NCBI GenBank assembly: GCA_041859095.1 | Contig: JBHEKY010000011.1 | Span: 31,981 to 95,980, forward strand | Source of the DNA: UBA1422 sp041859095 | GTDB lineage: Bacteria > Bacillota > Clostridia > Peptostreptococcales > Anaerovoracaceae | Reading direction: 5' to 3' | Length of the DNA stretch: 64,000 nt | In this document: in pieces, positions 17,685-25,495 of the stretch | Position numbering within the stretch: position 1 is the first letter of the stretch | Layout of the letters: every line of letters starts with the position of its first letter | Translations under genes and position numbers: made by a program | The notes under the pieces: generated by a model | What the model saw: only the letters and a program-made list of their open reading frames with translations | What the model was told of the DNA's origin: nothing | Databases searched by the model: none

Positions 17685-17981
17685 ATGACTTATGAATCCA
17701 GGTTTAAACGGGACGATATTGATAAATTATTTCAGGCAATTTTGATGCTGGAAACCGACGAGGATTGTTATCGATTCTTTGAAGACATTTGTACAATCAA
17801 CGAAATTCATGCGATTGCACAAAGGCTCGAAGTAGCAAAACTATTAAATGACAAAAAGACTTATAGTGAAATTGAAGAAATGACCGGGGCGTCAACCGCG
17901 ACGATCAGTAGAATCAATAAGTGTCTCGTGTATGGAGCAGATGGCTACAAACTAGTCTTAGCAAAAATGGAGAACAAATAG
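17685..17981 (+). CDS. YerC/YecD-type TrpR-superfamily DNA-binding protein
   Basis: 98 residues, almost entirely a TrpR-like helix-turn-helix fold; the recognition segment is around IEEMTGASTATISRINKC, with the conserved EIHAIAQRLEVAKLL before it. Homologues (YerC in Bacillus) are common in Firmicutes, but their ligand and targets are not established. It has its own promoter, a ribosome site (AAAGGAG) and a strong terminator, so it is a single-gene unit. The inverted repeat around its -10 may be an autoregulatory operator. Confidence 0.88.
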   Translation: MTYESRFKRDDIDKLFQAILMLETDEDCYRFFEDICTINEIHAIAQRLEVAKLLNDKKTYSEIEEMTGASTATISRINKCLVYGADGYKLVLAKMENK

Positions 17982-17989
17982 CAGAGTGC

Positions 17990-18023
17990 AAAGCCGCGGA
18001 CAAATCCTTTGCCGTGGCTTTTT
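17990..18023 (+). terminator. Rho-independent terminator after the YerC-like gene
   Basis: Stem AGCCGCGG / CCGTGGCT, extended inside by CAAA-TCC-TTTG, followed by TTTTT. Confidence 0.9.
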
Positions 18024-18062
18024 GTTTATGATGATACTGTTTGAATGTGTCAGGGAGTGTGA

Positions 18063-18644
18063 ATGATACTATATGTGTTTGAGCAATATAGAGGAAACAA
18101 AACAAGTGAACAGAATACTGAACAACTTGTTGCGTTGGCGATAAAACAGTATGCCAAAGAAACAGGATTCCTTCACTCCGAAAGCGACGCCGCCTTCCGC
18201 CTTTGTAAAACGCAAAAGGGCAAGCCATATATCGAAGGCTACCCTTTATACATTTCAGTGAGCCACTCGGATTTTATGTGGGTGTGTCTGATTGGCGAAC
18301 AAGAAAACGGTGTAGACATACAGAAAAGGACCCATACCAATTTTGAAGCCATTGCAAAACGTTTCTACCAGCCTGAAGAGCAAAAGGCAGTAGCAGAAGG
18401 TGGCATCGCATCTTTTATCGCAATATGGTGCAGAAAAGAATCATTTATAAAGCTTTTTGGATTTACTATCGGAGATACTATTGATTGGCTTAACGTAGCT
18501 GAAAACAAAGCCCCAGCCAACCAGATATACTATATGGATCGGATTATTATGTTCTCAGAAATAGATTTTCACCCAGAATACATCTGTGTGGCCGCCATAG
18601 AAAAAAAGGAAGAAATATGGATCAGAAGAATACTTACCGCTTAA
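18063..18644 (+). CDS. Sfp-type 4'-phosphopantetheinyl transferase
   Basis: Transfers phosphopantetheine from CoA to a carrier protein. The 193 residues show the superfamily signatures in order: GKPY, ISVSHS, GVDIQ (the Asp binds Mg2+), RFYQPEEQ and WCRKESFIK. It is shorter than Sfp (224) and more diverged than AcpS, and no NRPS, PKS or carrier-protein gene is in the window, so the target is unknown. AGGGAG precedes the ATG. The 3' end overlaps the EamA transporter by 28 bp. Confidence 0.85.
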   Translation: MILYVFEQYRGNKTSEQNTEQLVALAIKQYAKETGFLHSESDAAFRLCKTQKGKPYIEGYPLYISVSHSDFMWVCLIGEQENGVDIQKRTHTNFEAIAKRFYQPEEQKAVAEGGIASFIAIWCRKESFIKLFGFTIGDTIDWLNVAENKAPANQIYYMDRIIMFSEIDFHPEYICVAAIEKKEEIWIRRILTA

Positions 18645-19558
18645 AATCACATCTTGCCGGAATGGTTTTTGCTATTTTAGTTGGGTTCTCGTTTATGTCT
18701 TTAAAGATATGTGTACCAATTGCGACCCCACTTCAAATTCTAAGTTTTCGTTATACTTTTGCATTCCTTGCAGCCGTCATTTTTTTATTTCTGCGCATCA
18801 ACAAAGTGTCATATTGGAATAAACCAATCATGAAAGTGGGGCTTGTTGTAGTATGCTATGTGGGTTTTATGGTTTTTCAAACCCTTGGAATGGTATTTGC
18901 TTCTTCTGTGGAGGGAGCCATCCTATTTGCAATCGTACCGATTTTTACCAAGATTATTGCCCGATTTGTATTGGGGGAGAAGTCAACGTTTCTGCAAGAG
19001 ATCTTTATGTGGATTTCAATCTCTGCGCTTGTTTTAATGATTATAATGGGTGCATCAACAATCTCTTTTAGTATCAAGGGGATTCTTCTACTTGCAATAT
19101 CCAGTGCTTTAATCTCCGGAAGCAATGTGGTGATGAGACAGATAAAAAATATATTTACACCGATTGAAATCACCTTTGCTATTGTTATCAGTGGATTCGT
19201 ATTTTTTAATACAGCAACCTTGGTTCACGGAATAGCAACCGATACGCTGGACGATTACTTTGCTCTTTTTGAAAACACAAAATTTCTTCTTGCTACTGCG
19301 TATCTGGGAATTTTCTGTATCATGTTTACGGCACAGCTTATGAGCTATATGATGGCACATATGCCTGCTGTACAAGGGACTCTATATGGGAACGTTTCAA
19401 CTGCGATTTCAATCATAGCCGGCACATTATTTCTTTCAGAACCTTTGCAGTCATTCCATATCATATGTGCTGGGCTCATTATTACCGGCGTAATAGGGAT
19501 CAGTTTATCGGGTAGAAAGCAAACTAATTTAGCACAGCCAGGTCACTTAAAGCTTTAG
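18617..19558 (+). CDS. EamA-family (DMT superfamily) transporter
   Basis: 313 residues with about ten hydrophobic helices in two repeated halves, the typical EamA layout; the first half contains the conserved SLKICVPIATPLQILSFRY-like region. Substrate cannot be read from the sequence; relatives export metabolites or amino acids. AAGGA lies 6-7 nt before the ATG, inside the end of the phosphopantetheinyl transferase gene, so the two are probably co-translated. Confidence 0.88.
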   Translation: MDQKNTYRLKSHLAGMVFAILVGFSFMSLKICVPIATPLQILSFRYTFAFLAAVIFLFLRINKVSYWNKPIMKVGLVVVCYVGFMVFQTLGMVFASSVEGAILFAIVPIFTKIIARFVLGEKSTFLQEIFMWISISALVLMIIMGASTISFSIKGILLLAISSALISGSNVVMRQIKNIFTPIEITFAIVISGFVFFNTATLVHGIATDTLDDYFALFENTKFLLATAYLGIFCIMFTAQLMSYMMAHMPAVQGTLYGNVSTAISIIAGTLFLSEPLQSFHIICAGLIITGVIGISLSGRKQTNLAQPGHLKL

Positions 19559-19574
19559 AATTGTGAGGGTAACA

Positions 19575-20051
19575 ATGGATGATATTTGGGAAGTGGCCTC
19601 CAGATTTCTGGAAAGACGTATGAAAACCAGTAGTCAACTTGAAAGATATCTTCAGACCAAAGAGTACTCTGCTGAACAGATTAGCAAAGTGTTATCTCAG
19701 CTTGAAGAATATGGCTATATCAATGATTCTGATTACGTGGCAGTATATATATCTCAATGCATCCCGAAGGGGCAGACCCTCTTTAGGATAAAAAGAGAAC
19801 TTAGGGAGCGAGGGATTTCTGAACAAAATATTCAGACTGGCCTTGACCAGTATATTGAAGAGACCAATCATAATCCTATGGATGATGAATTTCAACGAGG
19901 TAGGATTCAGGCAGAAAAAATAATCGGACATCTGAATCCGGCTGATACCAGGTTGCTTGCAAAAGCAGGGAGAAAACTGATGAACCTTGGTTATCGTTCA
20001 GAAACCATATATGCTATTCTTGGAGAATTCATGAGAGGCAAAAATCAATGA
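19575..20051 (+). CDS. recX: Regulatory protein RecX
   Basis: Small all-helical modulator of RecA filaments, 158 residues, built from three-helix repeats; FLERRMKTSSQLERYL, EYGYINDSDYV and KGQTLFRIKRELRERGI are the recognisable segments. I chose ATG 19575 because AGGG lies 5 nt before it; an in-frame GTG at 19563 has no ribosome site. The stop overlaps the tcdA start by 4 bp. Confidence 0.88.
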   Translation: MDDIWEVASRFLERRMKTSSQLERYLQTKEYSAEQISKVLSQLEEYGYINDSDYVAVYISQCIPKGQTLFRIKRELRERGISEQNIQTGLDQYIEETNHNPMDDEFQRGRIQAEKIIGHLNPADTRLLAKAGRKLMNLGYRSETIYAILGEFMRGKNQ

Positions 20052-20746
20052 AAAAGCAGCACGAAAGAACAGCATTCCTTGTTGGAGAAGATGGGATCGA
20101 GATTCTGAAAAACGCCAGAGTTGCTATTTTTGGGATTGGAGGCGTTGGCGGTTATACGGTAGAAGCTCTTGCAAGAGCTGGGATTGGAACCCTAGATATT
20201 ATTGATAAAGATGTGGTGGATGAAACCAATTTAAACCGTCAAATCATTGCACTACACAACACGATTGGAATGGACAAAGTTGAAGTGATGGCGTATCGCA
20301 TTCATCAGATTGACCCTGAAATTGTGACCCATTCATACAAGATGTTTTATTTACCAGAAAACGCAGCTTCCTTTGATTTATCCGTGTATGATTACATTGT
20401 AGACGCCATAGATAATGTGACAGCTAAGATTGAGTTGGCTTGTCGTGCAAAAGAAGCAGGGATACCAATGATTGCATCAATGGGTACCGGAAATAAGATG
20501 GATGCATCAGGTTTTACCATCACAGACATATCCCAAACATCAGTATGTCCATTGGCAAAGGTGATGCGCAAAGAGTTGAAAGCCAAAGGTATTGAGCACC
20601 TTAAAGTAGTATATTCCAAAGCAATCCCGTTAAAAAACAGACCCCCTGGTAGTATATCATTCGTGCCACCAGTGGCGGGGCTTTTAATGGCAGGCGAAGT
20701 CGTAAGAGATATTTTAATAGCAGGAGGACATACGAATGCAAAATAA
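20048..20746 (+). CDS. tcdA: tRNA threonylcarbamoyladenosine dehydratase TcdA (CsdL)
   Basis: Cyclises t6A37 to ct6A in ANN-decoding tRNAs, using ATP; E1-like (ThiF/MoeB) fold. The 232 residues show the nucleotide-binding FGIGGVGGYTVEALARAGIG, IDKDVVDETNLNRQ, VDAIDNVTAKI and the C-terminal PGSISFVPPVAGLLMAGEV that separates TcdA from MoeB/ThiF. The start overlaps recX by 4 bp (ATGA) and the end overlaps the next gene by 11 bp. Confidence 0.93.
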   Translation: MKKQHERTAFLVGEDGIEILKNARVAIFGIGGVGGYTVEALARAGIGTLDIIDKDVVDETNLNRQIIALHNTIGMDKVEVMAYRIHQIDPEIVTHSYKMFYLPENAASFDLSVYDYIVDAIDNVTAKIELACRAKEAGIPMIASMGTGNKMDASGFTITDISQTSVCPLAKVMRKELKAKGIEHLKVVYSKAIPLKNRPPGSISFVPPVAGLLMAGEVVRDILIAGGHTNAK

Positions 20747-21179
20747 GCAAAAACTAATTGAAAACATCGAAATTTTCTATTCCGAGATAATTGAAGAATA
20801 CAAAGAGATTACGTTGGCAATCCGCAGCGAAGCTACCCCGTTGTCAATCTTCAAAAAGAAGAACTATCAACAGCATATAGAACGGCTTCGTGCATGTAAA
20901 AGAGACATTGCACGCGTGAATCCAAAAGACATTAAGCTGGATCCTTCCGATGAAGCCGGCATTGAGTTGAAAGAAGTATTTGAACATGCTCTCTTCCTAT
21001 TTGTAGGTCTTTGTGACTGTCAAATACAGCTGCAGGTGTCCTTTCAAAATACTGCCGAAAAAAGAGGCGGGAAATACAGCGAGTGCTCAGTTGCCACAAA
21101 AAAACTGAATGAGCACAACAAAGAAACTGAAAAAGAGTTCCACAAATTAGACGTATTATATGCTGACTATCTGGAATAG
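20736..21179 (+). CDS. Unknown coiled-coil protein
   Basis: 147 residues that I do not recognise. It is highly charged and predicted helical, with two coiled-coil-like stretches (about 5-60 and 105-147), no signal peptide, no membrane helix and four cysteines (Cys-Asp-Cys near 90). AGGAGG stands 8 nt before the ATG, inside tcdA. It sits between tcdA and rmuC, so it is probably expressed with them; no function is inferred. Confidence 0.75.
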   Translation: MQNKQKLIENIEIFYSEIIEEYKEITLAIRSEATPLSIFKKKNYQQHIERLRACKRDIARVNPKDIKLDPSDEAGIELKEVFEHALFLFVGLCDCQIQLQVSFQNTAEKRGGKYSECSVATKKLNEHNKETEKEFHKLDVLYADYLE

Positions 21180-21187
21180 GAGATATG

Positions 21188-22402
21188 ATGGATTATTTAG
21201 TATTAGGCGGGATAATTGCTGCTATCGTATTATTGATTGTTAATCTGATTGCTGTAGGTTCATCCCGCAAAGAAACCGTAAACAGTGTTCAGCAGACCAT
21301 GAAAAACATGTCAGATGTATTTTCGGATAATCAAAAATTTACGGTGGAGATACAAAGCCAAAGGTTATTGGAATTAACCAGGCAATTTGAATCAATGGCA
21401 AGGACCAACGAACAAAAGTTAGATAATATTCGAACGACTATGGAGACTCGAATTGCATCACTGCAAGAGGATAATAACAAAAAACTTGAGCAAATGAGGA
21501 ACACAGTCGATGAAAAATTGCAGCAAACCTTAGAAGATCGTATTACGAAATCCTTCCAAATTGTCAACGAACAGTTGGACAAGGTCAATAAAAGTTTTGG
21601 AGAAATGCAAAACCTTGCCACAGGCGTTGGTGATTTAAAACGAGTACTAACCAATGTCAAAACGCGCGGTAATCTTGGAGAGCTTCAACTTGAATCCATT
21701 TTAGAACAAATTCTTGCGCCGGAGCAATACGAAAAAAATATAAGAACAAAAAGCACAGGGGATGAAAAAGTTGAGTTTGCAATAAAATTGCCGGGAGATG
21801 GAGATCGAACTGTCTATTTGCCAATAGATGCGAAGTATCCTGGAGATACTTACGAAAAGCTTCTTGATGCCTATGACAGCGGGGACAAAGATGAAATCAA
21901 GCGTTGTGTAAAAGATTTGACAAACAGGATTAAATCAGAGGCTAGAGATATCAGAAATAAGTATCTTGAGCCTCCCTATACCACGGATTTTGCCATCATG
22001 TTTTTACCGATTGAAGGATTATATGCGGAAGTGGTAAAAGCAGGTATGATTGAGGAGTTGCAATCTGCAGAATACAAAGTAAACATTGCAGGCCCCACCA
22101 CCATGGCAGCATTATTGAATAGTCTTCAGATGGGATTTCGAACATTGGCAATCCAAAAACATTCCAGTGAAGTATGGGATACTTTGGCAGCTGTCAAAAC
22201 CGAATTTAGGAAATTCGGTGAAGTTCTAGCAAAGACAAGAGAAAACCTCCGCAAAGCAGATGAAAATCTCGAGGAGTTGGTTGGCGCAAGAACAAAGAAA
22301 ATAAACGTAAAACTAAAGAATGTAGAAGTATTGACCGTTGGGAAAACTGAAGAAATACCGGAATCCATTTTGGATTCGGATTTGGAAATAGAAGAGGAGT
22401 AG
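21188..22402 (+). CDS. rmuC: DNA recombination protein RmuC
   Basis: Membrane-anchored protein with a predicted nuclease-like fold that limits DNA inversions. The 404 residues comprise an N-terminal membrane helix (about 3-21), a long coiled coil (about 30-150) and the RmuC domain (about 155-375) with RGNLGELQLESIL, LPIDAKYPGDTYEKL and IAGPTTMAALLNSL. I chose the second of two adjacent ATGs (21188) because AGGAG ends 5 nt before it. Confidence 0.93.
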   Translation: MDYLVLGGIIAAIVLLIVNLIAVGSSRKETVNSVQQTMKNMSDVFSDNQKFTVEIQSQRLLELTRQFESMARTNEQKLDNIRTTMETRIASLQEDNNKKLEQMRNTVDEKLQQTLEDRITKSFQIVNEQLDKVNKSFGEMQNLATGVGDLKRVLTNVKTRGNLGELQLESILEQILAPEQYEKNIRTKSTGDEKVEFAIKLPGDGDRTVYLPIDAKYPGDTYEKLLDAYDSGDKDEIKRCVKDLTNRIKSEARDIRNKYLEPPYTTDFAIMFLPIEGLYAEVVKAGMIEELQSAEYKVNIAGPTTMAALLNSLQMGFRTLAIQKHSSEVWDTLAAVKTEFRKFGEVLAKTRENLRKADENLEELVGARTKKINVKLKNVEVLTVGKTEEIPESILDSDLEIEEE

Positions 22403-22410
22403 GGATTAAG

Positions 22411-23127
22411 ATGAGCATTTATGCCCTTGGAGACTTGCATCTTTCTCTGGGTGACGGAATTGATAAACCAATGGACATTTACGGGGACCAGTGGATTCGT
22501 CATGCGGAGCGGCTGAAAATAAATTGGCTTGAACAAATTAAAGAAGAAGACACTGTAATTTTAGCCGGTGATATTTCATGGGCGCTTAAATTTACTGAGG
22601 CGAAGGCTGATTTGGAATGGCTTCATAACCTTCCCGGCAAAAAAGTAATCATCAAAGGAAATCATGACCTCTGGTGGACTGGCATTCAAAAAATGAATGT
22701 CATGTATGATGACATTATATTTTTACATAATTTTTGTGTGGTAGCCGAAGACACAGCAATATGTGGCAGCAGAGGATGGATTTGTCCGGGAACCGATGGT
22801 TTTTCTGTTGCAGACAATAAAATTTATCTACGAGAGTTATTGCGAATCAAACGGTCCATCGAGGATGCAAAGGGCAAAGGTGTGAAACAAATAATTGGTG
22901 CCTTGCATTTTCCTCCAACAAACGACAAACTCCAATCATCAGGATTTACGGATGCCTTTTCAGAAGCAGGCGTCAGTACCGTTGTATACGGCCATTTGCA
23001 CGGATCTGAAACGTATCATAAAGGGTTACAAGGATATTATAACGGTGTGGAATATAAGCTGGTATCTTTGGATTACTTAAAATGCAAGCCATATCTATTA
23101 AAGACAGGAGGCACTTCAAATGATTAA
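22411..23127 (+). CDS. Calcineurin-like metallophosphoesterase
   Basis: 238 residues with all the metal-binding motifs of the family in order: GDLHL (7-11), AGDISW (about 51), GNHDLWW (about 81), the histidine in ALHFPP and GHLHG near residue 195. The exact substrate is unknown; homologues are annotated as phosphohydrolases or serine/threonine phosphatases. It overlaps deoB by 8 bp. No signal peptide is seen, so it should act in the cytosol. Confidence 0.9.
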   Translation: MSIYALGDLHLSLGDGIDKPMDIYGDQWIRHAERLKINWLEQIKEEDTVILAGDISWALKFTEAKADLEWLHNLPGKKVIIKGNHDLWWTGIQKMNVMYDDIIFLHNFCVVAEDTAICGSRGWICPGTDGFSVADNKIYLRELLRIKRSIEDAKGKGVKQIIGALHFPPTNDKLQSSGFTDAFSEAGVSTVVYGHLHGSETYHKGLQGYYNGVEYKLVSLDYLKCKPYLLKTGGTSND

Positions 23128-24292
23128 TCGAGTGATTCTAATTGTTATGGATAGTGTGGGTATAGGTGCTCTACCTGATGCCACACAATTTGGCGACTTT
23201 GGCGCAGATACTTTGGGGCATATTGTGGATCATCATCCAACTCTTATCATTCCAAATCTACAAAAACTTGGTTTTGGTAATATTGATGGTGCCGCTGCTG
23301 GTAGACTTGCGGTACGTAACCCGATTGGTGCTTTTGGGAGAGCTGCAGAAATCTCCAGAGGCAAGGACACCATCACCGGACATTGGGAGATTGCCGGCTT
23401 GCAAACCGAAATCCCATTTCAGACATTTCCAGATGGTTTTCCAAAGAAGTTTATAAATCAGTTCGAACAAGAGATAGGCTCCAAAATATTGGGTAATTAT
23501 GCTGCATCAGGAACTGTAATCATTGATGAACTTGGCCCGGAGCATGAAAAAACCGGAAAACCAATTGTATATACTTCGGCGGACAGTGTTTTTCAAATTG
23601 CAGCAAACACTGAAATAATACCCCTTGAACGGTTATACGAAATATGTGAGATTGCAAGGAAAATGCTACAAGGCGAATATGCATGTGGAAGAGTAATCGC
23701 ACGACCATATATTTTGCAAGATGGAAAACGTACCCGTACATCGGATCGGCGAGATTATGCAGTCACGCCACCAGAACCAACCTTATTGAATTTAATTCAA
23801 GATACCGGTAAAACGGTTTGGGCAATCGGGAAAATTGGAGATATATTTAATCAAACAGGTATTTCAAACTCTATTCATACCGAAAGCAACGCAGACGGTG
23901 TGCAAAAAACAGTTGATGCGATTACTATGAATTTCAATGGATTAATCTTCACCAATTTAGTGGACTTCGATTCCAAATTCGGACACAGAAGAGATCCTGA
24001 AGGTTATGCTCTTGCCATTGAAGAATTTGACCGCGGTCTTTCTTCAGTTCTAGACGCTCTGAAAACAGATGATTTGTTAGTACTCTGTGCAGATCACGGA
24101 AATGATCCGATTCATACAGGCTGGGATCACACTCGGGAGTATATACCGATGGTTTTCTATGGAAAACAAGTTAAATCGGGAGTCAATATTGGAACGCGAC
24201 CTACTTTTGCGGATTTGGGTGCAACAATATCAGATGTATTATCCGCAGGTAAAACATCAATTGGTGAAAGCTTCATGAACGAAATACTATAA
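23120..24292 (+). CDS. deoB: Phosphopentomutase
   Basis: Converts (deoxy)ribose 1-phosphate to the 5-phosphate in nucleoside breakdown; Mn2+-dependent alkaline-phosphatase fold. The 390 residues are normal length. Visible are MDSVGIGALPDA (metal Asp), KDTITGHWEIAGL, YTSADSVFQIAA (Thr/Ser phospho-acceptor region), CADHGNDPIHTGWDHTREY. AGGAGG lies 7-8 nt before the ATG, inside the phosphoesterase gene. It works with pdp and deoD, both nearby. Confidence 0.97.
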   Translation: MINRVILIVMDSVGIGALPDATQFGDFGADTLGHIVDHHPTLIIPNLQKLGFGNIDGAAAGRLAVRNPIGAFGRAAEISRGKDTITGHWEIAGLQTEIPFQTFPDGFPKKFINQFEQEIGSKILGNYAASGTVIIDELGPEHEKTGKPIVYTSADSVFQIAANTEIIPLERLYEICEIARKMLQGEYACGRVIARPYILQDGKRTRTSDRRDYAVTPPEPTLLNLIQDTGKTVWAIGKIGDIFNQTGISNSIHTESNADGVQKTVDAITMNFNGLIFTNLVDFDSKFGHRRDPEGYALAIEEFDRGLSSVLDALKTDDLLVLCADHGNDPIHTGWDHTREYIPMVFYGKQVKSGVNIGTRPTFADLGATISDVLSAGKTSIGESFMNEIL

Positions 24293-24332
24293 TCAAGAAG
24301 GGGTATCGATTACCATAATATTACATTATTGG

Positions 24333-24361
24333 TTGACATTTACTAGTAAATATGGTATATT
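24333..24361 (+). promoter_or_regulatory. Near-consensus promoter of the NlpC/P60 gene
   Basis: TTGACA (24333-24338), a 17-nt spacer and TATATT (24356-24361). Confidence 0.85.
24338..24351. promoter_or_regulatory. Perfect palindrome within the NlpC/P60 promoter spacer
   Basis: ATTTACTAGTAAAT, a 14-bp perfect palindrome lying between the -35 and -10 boxes: a candidate repressor site. Confidence 0.55.
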
Positions 24362-24369
24362 TTATACCA
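24353..24369. promoter_or_regulatory. Inverted repeat over the NlpC/P60 -10 box
   Basis: TGGTATA-TTT-TATACCA, perfect 7-bp arms covering the -10 and the probable transcription start: a second candidate operator. Confidence 0.5.
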
Positions 24370-24402
24370 GCGTAATTATTGTCTTTTGGATGGAGGAGAA
24401 TA

Positions 24403-25431
24403 ATGAACAGCAAAAAACATACAGTGATCATATCAAGCATCCTCTTTTCATTAATACTAATGGGATTCGGGATTTTTTATCAAGTCTTTTATAATACTTC
24501 AGCATCAGCTGTTGTGTCTGAAGATGCCTCAAACGAAACAGAAAAAATAATCACGACTGCTACTGTTTCTGACCCTTCCTCTAATCCGAACGGCTATGTC
24601 TCCACAAAAAGTCTATATTATATTTATATGTCAAGCAAATGGTCACGAATGAAACGGAATGAACCAACCGATTATTTGACTACTCAGTACATTGCTCTGA
24701 ATACATCGGGATTAAATATAAACAGATATCCATCAAATCAAATTGGCACAACCAAAGCAGCTACACCGCTAAAAACAGGCCCAGGCATTACATATAGCAC
24801 TGTCGTTCAATTGCCTCAAAAAAAATCGCTTGAACTAATTGGAGACATTGTCAATCCAGCAGGCGAAAAATGGTTGATGTACAAATATGCTTATGCAATC
24901 TATTATGTTGCATCGAATGACATAGAAATAAGTGTGCCACTAACTACGCCAATAATAAGTACTTCAACATTAAAACCAAAAACCACTACTCCTCCTGCAC
25001 CGACCGCTCCACCAATTTCTACACCAACAACCACTACAGAAAATGCCCAAAAGATTGTTGCTTTAGCATATTCTAAACTGGGATTTGCTTACGTTTATGG
25101 TGCAAGCGGACCGAATTCCTTTGATTGCAGCGGATTTGTTTATTGGGTTGTGAACAATAGTGGGATACCGGGGTTAAGTGTTCCTAGGACCTCCCAAGCA
25201 TTATATCAACAGTATCAGTCCTATAACATAGGGACAAATATTGCCGATGCACACCCCGGCGATATCATTTTATTTAGCAAAGACGGACGGATTGCACATT
25301 CTGCAATATACTACAAGGACAGCAAAATGATCCATGCAAGCGAACCATCAACCGGTGTAATCTTAACTACAGTTGCTTATTCAACATCGAATAAAAGTGT
25401 TTTTGCAATCATCAGATTGCCAGGTGTATGA
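24403..25431 (+). CDS. Secreted SH3-NlpC/P60 peptidoglycan hydrolase
   Basis: 342 residues. N-terminal signal or anchor helix (about 7-28), SH3-like wall-binding domain (about 110-180, with the LKTGPGITYS turn), a Thr/Pro linker (about 190-215) and a C-terminal NlpC/P60 domain (about 220-342) with Cys242 in DCSGFV, histidines in IAHSAIYY and the HASEP segment. It should cut D-Glu-diamino acid stem peptides. I chose ATG 24403 because GGAGGAG lies just before it. The promoter is strong and carries two palindromes, unlike its nucleoside-pathway neighbours deoB and pdp. Confidence 0.92.
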   Translation: MNSKKHTVIISSILFSLILMGFGIFYQVFYNTSASAVVSEDASNETEKIITTATVSDPSSNPNGYVSTKSLYYIYMSSKWSRMKRNEPTDYLTTQYIALNTSGLNINRYPSNQIGTTKAATPLKTGPGITYSTVVQLPQKKSLELIGDIVNPAGEKWLMYKYAYAIYYVASNDIEISVPLTTPIISTSTLKPKTTTPPAPTAPPISTPTTTTENAQKIVALAYSKLGFAYVYGASGPNSFDCSGFVYWVVNNSGIPGLSVPRTSQALYQQYQSYNIGTNIADAHPGDIILFSKDGRIAHSAIYYKDSKMIHASEPSTGVILTTVAYSTSNKSVFAIIRLPGV

Positions 25432-25495
25432 GTTGGATAGTACTAGATTATAATATTATTATGTTAACTTTAATGAATGAATGCGAGGCCATCCA

